DNA of 64,000 nucleotides, from contig OX387183.1 in NCBI GenBank assembly GCA_947561395.2, forward strand, positions 9,289,402-9,353,401, read 5' to 3'. Shown here in pieces: positions 31,622 to 42,213 of the stretch (its first letter is position 1; each line of letters starts with the position of its first letter). This DNA comes from Buxus sempervirens (lineage: Eukaryota > Streptophyta > Magnoliopsida > Buxales > Buxaceae). The position numbers and the translations under genes are program-made. The notes under the pieces are model-generated. The model was not told the DNA's origin. It did not search any database and worked only from the letters and a program-made list of their open reading frames with translations.

Positions 31622-33486
31622 ATGGACGAAAATTCGCCGGAGCAGAACAAGCTGCCGGAGCTTAAACTAGGTAAAATCCTCTTCTTTTATTGTTCTTCTC
31701 CCTCTTCCGTTATCTACCTATCTGGTTCTTGTTAACTCTATGTTTCAATCCGCGAATTTGTAATGCGATATCCTATTTTACTGTTAGATGCGAAGCAAGC
31801 TCAAGGGTTTATCTCATTCTTCAAAACCCTACCCCATGTAAGCAAGTCCTTCCATTTCATTTTTTTTTTTCACGTCCTTGTTGTGATTATAAAAATGCCA
31901 CTCATATACTCCCCTTTCGTTTGCAGGACCCTAGGGCTGTTCGATTCTTTGACCGCCGGGTGAGCTTGTATTTTAGGCTGGTTACATTTGTTTTTCTCAT
32001 TTTTTTTTTTAGTTTTTATTTCCAATCTGTATGGTTTATTGTTCTTCATTCGTTTGTGTTTTGGATTTGTATTTGAACAAGTACCTTGAAGTGACTATTT
32101 GCTTTGAGAACAGGTCTTCTTTTGTAGATGCTTGCGGGTTTTGTCAGTGAAGACTAAATACAAGGGAAACAACAGGAATTTGCTTTTACCACTTTGAAAC
32201 TCAAATCTATAAAATAAATTGGTGTTTTTTCTGTTTCGCACCTTATTGCTTCTATCCTTTTTTAAACGAAAATATTGCACGAGTATTAAGTATTATTTTC
32301 CTTTGTTGTATATAGGTCTCTTTATGATTTCATTTCCCAATCTTTTATTTTCATTTTTATTCATTTTGTGAATTTGGCATTTTTACACCATTAATAACTA
32401 TTCATCAGTTTCATGTTTCTCCAAATTCTTGTGATTCAACATCTAAATATGCCATCATTTATTTTAATACACATGGGATTTATTCTCAGATTCTCACACC
32501 TTTTATGATATTGAAAGCTTGTTACTGATTTTGTAACTGGGATTCACTCCCTGCAGTGTATGAAGATTTTCCTTTTTGCTGTGGATATCTAGAAGCTTCT
32601 ACGGAGAGAAATAATATTTTTTTTTCTTTTATTTCCCCCCTTTCGGTTTTCCTGCGGTATATCACGAGGCCTGTTGGCCTTTTTGGTGTCCACTGTCCTG
32701 TTATATATTAGTAGTTACACTTGTACATGACCTTAAAGGTGGCAAGACAAAAGGGGTGTTCCACCACATCATCCTGTCTCCACTTGTCTAAATTTACTTT
32801 CTGGGTTTGAATTTGCATCTGGGGCTCTAGGGGCATTGTTGTCTTATGCAGAGTTACTTTCTGATGAAAGCAATTATGGAAACAAAGAAGCTAGAGTAAC
32901 AGAAAAATGTGAGAAATTTTTTTGGATTAGAGATTGTTAATTTACTTAAGTACTGAGTTTGGTAATCAAAAGTTAAAAGGACAGAGATTAAGGTATGTTA
33001 CTGGTGAAACTTAAATTTTCTAATAAAGTCCTTAATCATACTAGTTCATGTCTTCATGAACAAAAGTATTGACGTTTGAGATATACGTCAATATATGGTT
33101 GATTGCATTAAGGTGGAAAATATGTGCCTGATGCTTATTTGACAAGGCTCATGACCTCTTAAAATTTTTTTCCTTTCTCATTTCTTTTTCGATCCTTTCA
33201 TTTGCTGATTTCTCATCATAATGCACTTTGGTCAACGGGAATAAATTCAGTAGCCGATTTTATTATCATATACAGGTTGGATCGAAGCGTAAACGGGCTT
33301 GTGATCCTGACGACATATCTACAGGTGCTGCTCGGGCACAGGTTCTTGCAGGAGTTTTCTGCTTTGCCATTAGAAGAGATGGACTTAAAGCAGGCTCTGC
33401 AACAAGTAAGCAAGTTGAGAAGTGAATTGGAGAAGGATGCGGTAGAAAATACTTGGCTCCAGCAATTCTTCTCATCCCAAGAATAA
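31622..33486 (+). pseudogene. MSH2: MSH2 mismatch-repair gene, internally deleted copy
   Basis: MSH2 pairs with MSH6, MSH3 or MSH7 to recognise DNA mismatches. Exons seen: 31622-31670 (MDENSPEQNKLPELKL), 31788-31837 (DAKQAQGFISFFKTLPH) and 31927-31959 (DPRAVRFFDRR), all with correct GT/AG borders and phases. The terminal exon 33276-33486 follows (VGSKRKRACDPDD, then EFSALPLEEMDLKQALQQV and LEKDAVENTWLQQFF). Everything between, including the mismatch-binding, lever, clamp and most of the ATPase domains, is missing. The last exon has a net 2-base loss near 33334 that shifts the frame after GAARA. The gene cannot give MSH2 activity, but a spliced short RNA is possible. Confidence 0.92.
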
Positions 33487-34602
33487 TGTTTCCTCATCTA
33501 TCTTCTGGAGATTATGTATATCCTTTAGCTGTAAAATTAATGTGTTTGATGTTCGCAGGAAAAGAAATGTTCGGTCTGGTAAGTTGCTTGGTGTTGTCTG
33601 TTTTCGTTTTTATTTTTATTTTTTGATGATACCCGTGCCTCCAAAAACATTGCATCCAGCTGCAGATTCCCTAGTTCAGTGATCTCTGATGGAGAGGGAC
33701 TGCATGAATGCGATGTTTGACATGCTTTCTCTTGCTTTTGATGTTTGTAATAGGGACATATTTACACAGTTACAATCTCTGCTTTCCTGATGTATTTTGC
33801 ATTGTACATGTATTGATATGCAAGGAACGCCTGTTTGACGTGGTACTTGCAGTTTGTTCATGTGTAGTTGAATGGAAAACCGGATGAAACAGATCAAAGG
33901 ATTAAGCATCTGTAACTGTTACAGAAGCCTATAATCTTGAGCATCTGCCATGCTGATTACATCACCTTTGAAAATGGCTTTATGCATCAGTTGGGAGCTG
34001 GTTGTATGAATCTTTAAGGGCCATTTCTTGGGTTCAGCTATGTTCTCAAATTCATGTAAGAGAATCATGGTAGATAAAACCTTCAGACAGCCAACAGAAG
34101 CTCACATTTAAGTGGGGTTGGATTCTCCAATAAAGACATCATATTTATCATGAGAATAAAGATCTTATAATTATGATCTAAGGTTTCAAAGCACAACATT
34201 CTTGTTGTTCCTACATTGCCATTGCTAGGGTTTGTGACCATTTCTGCCAACTATTCAACTTCTTGAAAGCTAGAATCAAAGCTTTGGCTGAACATCACTG
34301 AAACTTTACACATGTTTTTAGCACTTGGTATATGACTAACACATAGACATCCCTCCATGAAACCAGAGGAAAAAATATGTGAAAAAATAACAAGGAATAT
34401 ATACAACTGACAGAAATTTGTATCACTGCATTAATTCTGTTCATGATATTCACAAGTACACCTTCAATCACTTTCTTTACACAGATTACATTCTTAACTA
34501 CACAGAACCTGCAAGAAAATAACCACACGGTTTCATCTGTCATTTGGGTAATGCAAATGAAGTTGGTTATGAATCCAACTTTCATTTTGGTTACTTTACA
34601 AC
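33487..34602. other. MSH2 3' flank inside the Pack-MULE
   Basis: AT-rich sequence probably derived from the MSH2 3' UTR and downstream spacer. No coding sequence, RNA gene or element was recognised up to the foldback element. Confidence 0.4.
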
Positions 34603-34989
34603 AACATACTATTAGAGAGTGTATTTTTTGGGTATCTATATTATTAGAGAGTGTGTTATTACAAAGCTAGAAGAAAAATTTTTGGCATCACACCTTCTAT
34701 TGTCCAGGTACAGAGATGGGGAAAAAGTGAAAAAAAAAGGGCTCAATTTGATTTATCCACTAATTGGAAATTGAATTCAGGATTTTATTAACTTTCTTGC
34801 TAACCAAATTTTAGGCTATCAAATTTTGGAATATCAAACGTATCATACAAAAAGAGCCCTGTTACAGTATTGAGATTAACTGATCTTTTAACTGTCGCAA
34901 AGGTTAAAGTTAATTGGACTAATAATAACCGGATATGCATATTTAAAAAATTAAAAAAAAAGAGCTTAAACAGTCCTCTATTGCATTGT

Positions 34990-36195
34990 TACAAGTCTTG
35001 TCATCTCTTGTTACAAGTCCTCTCAAGCCCTATTACAAGTCCTCACAACCCCAGTTACAAGTCCTATCAAGTCCAGTTACAAGTCCCCACAAGCCCAGTT
35101 ACAAGTCCTCACAACCCCAATTACAAGTCCTGTCAAGCCCTTTTACAAGTCCTCTCAACCCCAGTTACAAGTCCTCTCAAGCCCTGTTACAAGTCCTCTC
35201 AACCCCAGTTACAAGTCCTCACAAGCCCTGTTACAAGTCCTCACAACCCCAGTTACAAGTCCTGTCAAGCCCTGTTACAAGTCCTCTCAACCCCAGTTAC
35301 AAGTCCTCATAAGCCCTATTACAAGTCCTCACAACCCCAGTTACAAGTCCTGTCAAGCCCTTTTACAAGTCCTCTCAACCCCAGTTACAAGTCCTCACAA
35401 ACCCTGTTACAAGTCCTCCGAAGCCCACAACCCCAGTTACAAGTCCTGTCAAGCCCAGTTACAAGTCCTCTCAACCCCAGTTACAAGTCCTCTCAAGCCC
35501 AGTTAAAAGTCCTCACAAACCCTGTTACAAGTCCTCCGAAGCCCACAACCCCAGTTACAAGTCCTCACAAGCCCTGTTACAAGTCCCCACAACCCCAGTT
35601 ACAAGTCCTGTCAAGCCCAGTTACAAGTCCTCTCAAGCCCAGTTACAAGTCCTCACAAGCCCAGTTACAAGTCCTGACAACCCCAGTTACAAGTCCTGTC
35701 AAGCCCTGTTACAAGTCCTCTCAACCCCAGTTACAAGTCCTCACAAGCCCTATTACAAGTCCTCACAACCCCAGTTACAAGTCCTGTCAAGCCCTTTTAC
35801 AAGTCCTCTCAACCCCAGTTACAAGTCCTCACAAACCCTGTTACAAGTCCTCCGAAGCCCACAACCCCAGTTACAAGTCCTCTCAACCCTGTTTCAAGTC
35901 CTCTCAACCCCAGTTACAACTCCTCTCAAGCCCGGTTACAAGTCCTCACAACCCCAGTTACAAGTCCTGTCAAGCCCAGTTACAAGTCCTCACAAGCCCT
36001 ATTATAAGTCCTTACAACCCCAGTTATAAGTCCTTACAACCCCAGTTACAAGTCCTCTCAAGCCCAGTTACAAGTCCTGTCAAGCCCAGTTACAAGTCCT
36101 CACAAGCCCTATTACAAGTCCTGTCAAGCCCTGTTACAAGTCCTGTCAAGCCCTGTTACAAGTCCACTCAACCCCAGTTACAAGTCCTCTCAACC
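34990..36195 (+). repeat. 21-bp minisatellite, long array
   Basis: The unit is close to CCCAGTTACAAGTCCTCACAA. From the span there should be roughly 55 units, with variants CTGTT/TTTTT, CTCTC/CTGTC and occasional 9-bp extra CCGAAGCCC blocks. Since 21 is a multiple of 3 and no frame holds a stop, frames stay open and give long artificial ORFs (PSYKSSQ, PVTSPHN or LQVLSSP heptads). I do not regard these as genes. Confidence 0.93.
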
Positions 36196-36344
36196 CCTTG
36201 ACACTCGAGCGAGCGCAAATCGCCCCCAAACCGCCACTCTCGGGTTTTCTGAGATTGTAGTCTTAAGGCTTGACGCTCGAGCGACCCCAAATCGGCCCAA
36301 AACTGCCACTCTCGGCCCAAAAGGGCTCAATTTGATTTATCCAC
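36196..36344. repeat. Centre of the foldback element, duplicated CTCGAGCGA block
   Basis: Two copies of a 70-80-bp block, with CTTGAC(A/G)CTCGAGCGA, CAAATCG(C/G)CCC and ACTGCCACTCTCGG or the related CCGCCACTCTCGG, lie side by side (36198-36243 and 36269-36316). The segment AAAAGGGCTCAATTTGATTT at 36308 is a copy of the arm sequence at about 34736. Confidence 0.8.
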
Positions 36345-36690
36345 TAACTGGGGTTGTGAGGACTTGTAACAGGGCTTTTGAGGACTTGTAACTGGGGTTG
36401 TGGGCTTCGGAGGACTTGTAACAGGGTTTGTGAGGACTTGTAACTGGGGTTGAGAGGACTTGTAAAAGGGCTTGACAGGACTTGTAACTGGGGTTGTGAG
36501 GACTTGTAACAAGGGTTGTGAGGACTTGTAACTGGGGTTGAGAGGTCTTGTAACTGGGGTTGAGAGGACTTGTAACAGGGCTTGAGAGGACTTGTAACTG
36601 GAGTTGTGAGGACTTGTAGCAGGGCTTGTGAGGACTTGTAACTGGGGTTGAGAGGACTTGTAATAGGACTTGTAACAGGGCTTGACAGGA
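36345..36690 (-). repeat. 21-bp minisatellite, short inverted array
   Basis: Same unit as the long array but in opposite orientation, roughly 16 units. The array can pair with the long array to form a hairpin of about 350 bp in addition to the 390-bp arms. Confidence 0.93.
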
Positions 36691-37334
36691 CTTGTAACAA
36701 TGCAATAGAGGACTGTATAAGCTCTTTTTTTTAATTTTTTAAATATGTATATCCGGTTATTATTAGTCCAATTAACTTTAACCTTTGCGACAGTTAAAAG
36801 ATCAGTTAATCTCAATACTGTAACAGGGCTCTTTTTGTATGATACGTTTGATATTCCAAAATTTGATAGCCTAAAATTTGGTTAGCAAGAAAGTTAATAA
36901 AATCCTAAATTCAATTTCCAATTAGTGGATAAATCAAATTGAGCCCTTTTTTTTCACTTTTTCCCCATCTCTGTACCTGGACAATAGAAGGTGTGATGCC
37001 AAAAATCTTTCTTCTAGCTTTGTAATAACACACTCTCTAATAATATAGATACCCAAAAAATACACTCTCTAATAGTATGTTCTTCGCAGCTATGAGATCT
37101 TAGCATCACTTCCTACCCAACATAGAAATATTAATAAATTCTTTATCCCTTGCACACAAATATTCATTTATTTTTGGAACGGATTGGGATACATGCTGAA
37201 GTTTAAAAAAATAAAAAATTAACACAATAAAGTTATTCTTATTCATTGTCATGCATAAAAGGATGGCACAAAAACTGTCGACGCCTTGCCATGTTCTAAC
37301 AAGTACTTTTCAAAGTGAAGCCATTGGCTTTAAC

Positions 37335-40300
37335 CCTTGCGTGATACAGCTTCCTTAAGCTTCTGGTAGAAATATGTGTTGAAAAAATGATAACTTCCTC
37401 TTGCCCCTTCTGTTAGAGAACCTTGTTGCTGTAGGTACCTAGCAATTGGACCACCAATTATTAAAATGGAACATTCAGTAATAAATTCATGTCTAGTTTT
37501 GTAAAGGCAAAACCATGAAATAATACAGCTGCATACCTCATGAAATGAGATATGCTTTACAATAAAATACTCAGAAGGCACTTGGTTAAAATCTCAAGTT
37601 TAGTAAGGAAGAACAAAGTTAAATACTCCAAAAAAAAAAAAAAAAATAACCTCAGCCGTGTTATTCACTTCTCTTTTTCCTAAGGATTAATTTTTTTTAA
37701 AAAAAATAATGTATAAGAGGTATTGTAAGGAAAGCCCATCCCAAATGGAAACTAATCTTTAACACTGCAGTAATAACAACAAATATAAACAGGAACTGGT
37801 GCTTCACATAGTCAAATATGTCATTGAATTACCCATTTAAATCAAAAAGGAAATGAATACAACTATTGGAATATGAACAATGTCTAAAAGACTTACTGAA
37901 TGTAAAAATTCTTGATAGTTGATGACAAATAAGTTTCAGGGGAAAGGCATTTAATATCTGAGTAACAAAGCTCAACAGCTTCTGGATCATTCCTGTGCGC
38001 ACAAGCAAGGACATTGGTATAAAGCTTGAAATCAAATCCCTAATAAATTAAAAACCAAGCTGTCAAGAAAGGCATATGTGTAAAACCCCGAATTTTCCTT
38101 AAATAATAAATTAAATTAGTAAATAATATTACCCAGAGTTATGATTGATAGAAACATTTTAATATTGTAGGGGGTGATCAACTTAGCGGAGATCCAGAAT
38201 TAGACGCAGATCTGACCGTCCGATCGTGAGATATCGAGGTATGTATTCTGATTGGGCAAGGTGTATAGAAGAGTTGCATGGGAGATACATAGGATCAGGG
38301 GGTATAAATATGTATAAAGAATTAACCTAATTCTTATACATGTATTGTCGCGCGTATTGAAGAGCCGCAAGCGACGACTGTTCGAGCGACCAAGGGAAGA
38401 AGAAGGAGAAGAAGAAGGAAGGGCTGGGCGTGCGTTCATCGTCCAGAGGATTTCTCTATGCAGGAGTTTCGCATTGTGCAGAATAGAGGAGGAGGAAGCA
38501 GCGTATAGAGGTAGGTGACACCGTTTTGGTTTAAATTCGGATTTATCTCTGTTTAATCGCAAACGCATGTTTCTATGATATGTAAAGTTGTATTTAGTTA
38601 GCTAAGCATGTTATAAATACATTAGAATGAGTTTAGACGAGAAAAATCGTGATTTAGAACTGTTTCTGCTCGATTTGGTGAGACCGCCGACCTCGACTGT
38701 GCGAGGCGCTCTTCGGCGATCTTAGGCGCTGGTTAAAGTTTTGAGGACGCCGTGGACCGCGGGACGACGGACCGTGGGCGCTCGAAATTGCACTACCACC
38801 GACTGATGACCGCCCGGAGCGATCCTGAGCGATCCCAGGCGCTCTCAGCAGAATTTCCAATTTTTCATAATTTCGAACCTAAATCAATTCTAAACTATTT
38901 TTAGACAATTTTAATGATTAATTAAGGTACTTTAAGACCAAAATAAACTACCTAAATCCCTGTTTTACAGAAAAACAAATTAGGGAGATATTTAGGACAT
39001 TAGTTGCCAAGTTTTGAAGGTATATGAGAAATGTGATTTTGGAAAAGTCTAACTACCCTTTTATTATCTAAACATTTCTAAATGACATTATAAATCATAA
39101 GACATTATAAAGAGAATTCAGAATCCGAATGACTGAATAATGAAGTGAATGTACAGATATAACCATTATATGCCGCTAGGCACTAACCCTTATAGAATTA
39201 TGATACTTTAGGGAATTTTGGAGTCTAGTGGGCATAGCTGGTTATGGATCCATAGTCGTAGCTAGATAGCTGAGGGATATGTCATTTGGGTTGAGTTACT
39301 CCTATATGCGACGCGCTTCCTTTGCAAGTTAGTTTGTCTGGGAAGGTCCTATGTCTGGAGGGACACCCCGGTGAGCCGCTGGTGATTCCCTGTACATGTG
39401 GATAAGCAACCACCTCCATGTATTGATTTTAGTGCTGCATGCTGGTGGTACATGCCAACTTTGATGGGTACGTGTGCAATAAGTCGGTGACTACGGCTCT
39501 TGTCTAAGCTGCGCTGCATGGGGCTTGAGTATCATTAGTAGCATCGCTCCTAAGTCGCACGGTGGTATAGCAATTGGTTGAGAATCATCTCAAAAGGTTT
39601 ATCTTACTTTGTGAGTCCTACAATGACACTGAAAACATAACACTTGATATGATTACTATTGTGCACGTGCGGGATGCATGTGATTGAGATATTGGTTGGA
39701 TGTGACTGCTTAGTACATCCTGGCAATGCATGGATTATGCTATTGATTTGGCTATTGAGTTCTTATATTAAAACTTGCTGAAAATCATTTCTAGAACTGT
39801 TTATCAAACTGTTTTGTGTTCATGAATGGTATAAATGATTATGCGAGCCTGATTTATCGGTGTAGCTTTATCGTGCATGAAATGTTACTTTGCTTATATT
39901 AACTGTTTAATCATGCATGTGTTACCTACTGAGATATTCGTATCTCACCCTACTTCTATTCCATTTTTTTTCAGCTGATACGAGAGAGAGGGATCTCTTA
40001 GACTTCCAGGGAGAGATAGCCGAGTATTCGCCGGAGGATTATTATTATCCAGACCTTGTCTGAGGTGGATTGATGTTATAGACTTAGCATTTTTAATTGG
40101 TTTATCATCATTTATTGGATTTGATGTATGAGAGAGACAAGAGAGAGTTAGTAACTAGTTCATTCTACCAGACTTTGATACTATTGACTGATGGTCAAGC
40201 TTTATGCTTGTTTGAGGATTTTGATCTACACTTCAGCACATACTTGTTTCCGCACTCTGATAGTTTAATATATGGATTGGATTTACTTTCTTTGGTCTGG

Positions 40301-40507
40301 TATGTTATTGATGTTGTAATTGATATGGGCCAGTAACACCTCGGATTTGGTTGTTGAACTAAATTCGGGTTGTTACAGTAGCGAACCGGGTTCGGGTCGG
40401 GTGCCGGTTTGCACTGACCCGGGTTCAGGGCGTTACATATGTGGCATTATTTTAGAGACAAAGACAAGGGATACCTCGATGGGAAGTATATCTTTGTCTC
40501 CTTAATC
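37335..40507 (-). pseudogene. OTS/ULP1-type SUMO protease fragment, three exons
   Basis: These cysteine proteases remove SUMO from proteins (Arabidopsis OTS1/OTS2 class). Minus-strand exons: 40507-40475 (IKETKIYFPSR), 37992-37897 (NDPEAVELCYSDIKCLSPET, then STIKNFYIQ) and 37438-37335 (YLQQQGSLTEGARGSYHFFN and TYFYQKLKEAVSRKG). Splice sites and phases join correctly. This is the start of the C48 peptidase domain. The catalytic His, Asp and Cys lie downstream in known proteins and are not present, and upstream exons are also missing. A solo LTR fills the first intron. It is a captured gene fragment in the Pack-MULE. Confidence 0.85.
38079..40437. mobile_element. Solo LTR, 2.36 kb, in the SUMO-protease intron
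   Basis: Begins TGTAAAACCCCGAATTTTCC and ends TTCAGGGCGTTACA, with the 4-bp TATG on both sides (38075-38078 and 40438-40441). The wider 8-bp CATATGTG also recurs, so the exact boundary can be read in two ways. CCTACTGAGATATTCGTATC (about 39925) and the GGGACACCCCGGTGAGCCGC block (about 39360) resemble long Ty3/Gypsy LTRs as I recall them. No internal coding region was seen. Confidence 0.75.
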
Positions 40508-41746
40508 CTGAAAAAGGAAATCATGTCATTGGCTATTACTCCCAAAAACTAGATGTGCAACTGGATAAGACAAAGAGAACAAATGAAGATTGAAAGATCA
40601 AAATTCACCATCCAGGTAATTTGTCTTCTAGCTGTGTTGATACTGTAGGCTGGTAATCCTCTTCGTCCACAAGAACAAAAGTCTGGCCCTGTGTCATTAT
40701 GCCAGTATGAATTCAGTCAGTTGCTTAAAGACAATCGTAGTAAAGGAAACCAAACAAAGATGCTTCAGAGCAAAGTCTCAGACTCAAAATACTAGTCTAA
40801 ATAACTCAAAAATGAGAATAATTTTAATATTAGTCTGAATAAAACATTCATGCCAATCTATTGTTCTGAAATTATTAATGCTGTATGCCTTATTTTATAT
40901 ATCTGTCAACAGATTAGTATGTAGCTCAGACCATTTTGCAAGGCATATGTTCATGAAATCAAAGTCACAACCCTGTTAACCAATAGTATATCATGAAAGT
41001 TGATATTCTACTGGACAATATTTTAATCTAAGACAGCAAACAGGGTCATCAACAATTTGAAGACTATCGACCCAAATACATTAATCCAGCAACTTAAATA
41101 GACCTATTTAGCAAGAACTACAGGTAAAAAATAGGTTAATCACAGGAAGACCGGTTAAAAGGCATATGAACTGAGTTTGTATCTTTTAAATTGAGAAAAT
41201 AATCAATGAGATTAAGATGCTAGATCAAATGGGGATTAATGACTGATGCTACTGAAGATTTATGAACAGTGACAGATTCTCAAATCCGTCAGCAATGGGG
41301 ACCTGTGAGAGGTACAAATAGTAAAAGCAATGGACTCATCTTATTGACTCCCATAATAATTGCTTCCACCAGATGTTTTGACTATTTCCACAACATTTTC
41401 ATGTATTCTGCACAACATTCTCAGTAACAAAAGATTGGTGGAAGCAGCAACAAAATGGTTTCAATGTGAGAAATTATTGGCCTGAGAACTAAAGATGATT
41501 AGTTTTTCTCAGCTTATTCAATTTAACGTACAAAACTAAATAGCACCACCCTCTTGAATTGACTTGAATTTTGAATTGAATTCATGAACTGGGTTACACA
41601 GAAAAGATTGAATGAGAAAACAAATCCGGACATCTTTGGCTGCCATTGCTTATAAATTTGTGTTGTGTAATGGACATCAATGGCTTTAATGGTCGTGTGC
41701 AGGCTATGAAAAGTTGAGAGCTTTACACCCCCAGATGAGAATTCCA
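40508..41746. other. Unassigned cargo between protease fragment and lipid-transfer gene
   Basis: AT-rich sequence, probably SUMO-protease intron followed by the upstream region of the lipid-transfer gene. No further exon or element was recognised. Confidence 0.4.
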
Positions 41747-41752
41747 TATAAA
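41747..41752 (+). promoter_or_regulatory. TATA box of the lipid-transfer gene
   Basis: TATAAA in the context CCATATAAAGGGAC, 78 bp before the start codon, which fits a transcription start near 41780. Confidence 0.7.
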
Positions 41753-41829
41753 GGGACTCATCTGCCCAAGGAATCCACAAGAGCAAAAGAAGATACATAA
41801 AGTGATAGACAGAAAGAAAGAAGCTAGAG

Positions 41830-42213
41830 ATGGAGTGTGTGATATCAATGAAGAAGATGGTGCCTGTTTTGATGATTGCACTTCTTGCGAGCATCACGTC
41901 AACCACTAAAGCCCTCGGTTGCTTGGACGTGAATGCAAGCTTACAGCCTTGCCTTGGCATCCTGAAGGGCCGTGGTAATGGTACTCAACCGTCATCGGAG
42001 TGCTGTGCAGGACTCAGAAACATCCAGGACAAGGACGCCAGAGATCCCTCCAGAGTCTGCGAGTCATGCCAATGTTGCAAGAACTTCCTCGCCACTGCTT
42101 ATGAGAAGAATCTACAGCTAACTGTTGACGCTGATTTTGGCATATCTCTTCAACTCCAACAGGGCTGTGGCATCAATCTTGGCTTTGACGTCTCTCTTAC
42201 TGTGGACTGTTAA
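41830..42213 (+). CDS. Non-specific lipid-transfer-like protein
   Basis: A single-exon secreted protein of 127 residues. The signal peptide is hydrophobic (MVPVLMIALLASITSTTKA). The first Met at 41830 and the second at 41848 (MKKM) are both possible, and the shorter form gives a more typical signal. The mature part shows the eight-cysteine pattern C-X9-C-X16-CC-X20-CXC-C-X(about 30)-C-X13-C with two additional Cys (CESCQCC). Such proteins carry lipids in the cell wall or apoplast. A TATA box lies upstream and an AATGAAAA-type poly(A) signal at about 42325. No stop or frameshift is seen, so it may be functional although it sits inside the Pack-MULE. Confidence 0.85.
   Translation: MECVISMKKMVPVLMIALLASITSTTKALGCLDVNASLQPCLGILKGRGNGTQPSSECCAGLRNIQDKDARDPSRVCESCQCCKNFLATAYEKNLQLTVDADFGISLQLQQGCGINLGFDVSLTVDC

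Larger units (their letters stand above)
34603..37081. mobile_element. Foldback element with a 21-bp minisatellite core
   Basis: Inverted arms of about 390 bp (34603-34995 and 36690-37081), starting AACATACTATTAGAGAGTG on each side, are nearly identical. Between them is a long array in one orientation (34990-36195), a 150-bp centre and a shorter array in the opposite orientation (36345-36690). Flanking 9-mers CTTTACAAC and CTTCGCAGC match at 6 of 9 positions, so a decayed duplication is possible but not shown. No transposase is present. The arms contain a copied TTAACTGATCTTTTAACTG segment that gives the same fake start, MRLTDLLTVAKVKV, on both strands. Confidence 0.85.

Noticed and set aside
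34990-36195. CRISPR-like spaced repeats
   Set aside because: Units are directly tandem without unique spacers and the context is a plant genome. It is a minisatellite.
34870-36201. Open frame of 443 codons with Pro/Ser/Gln heptads
   Set aside because: It is translation of a 21-bp minisatellite that is open in several frames. The start lies in the foldback arm, and the same fake start appears on the other strand at 36815.
34594-37090. 9-bp target duplication of the foldback element
   Set aside because: CTTTACAAC versus CTTCGCAGC match at only 6 of 9 positions, too weak to assign it to Mutator.
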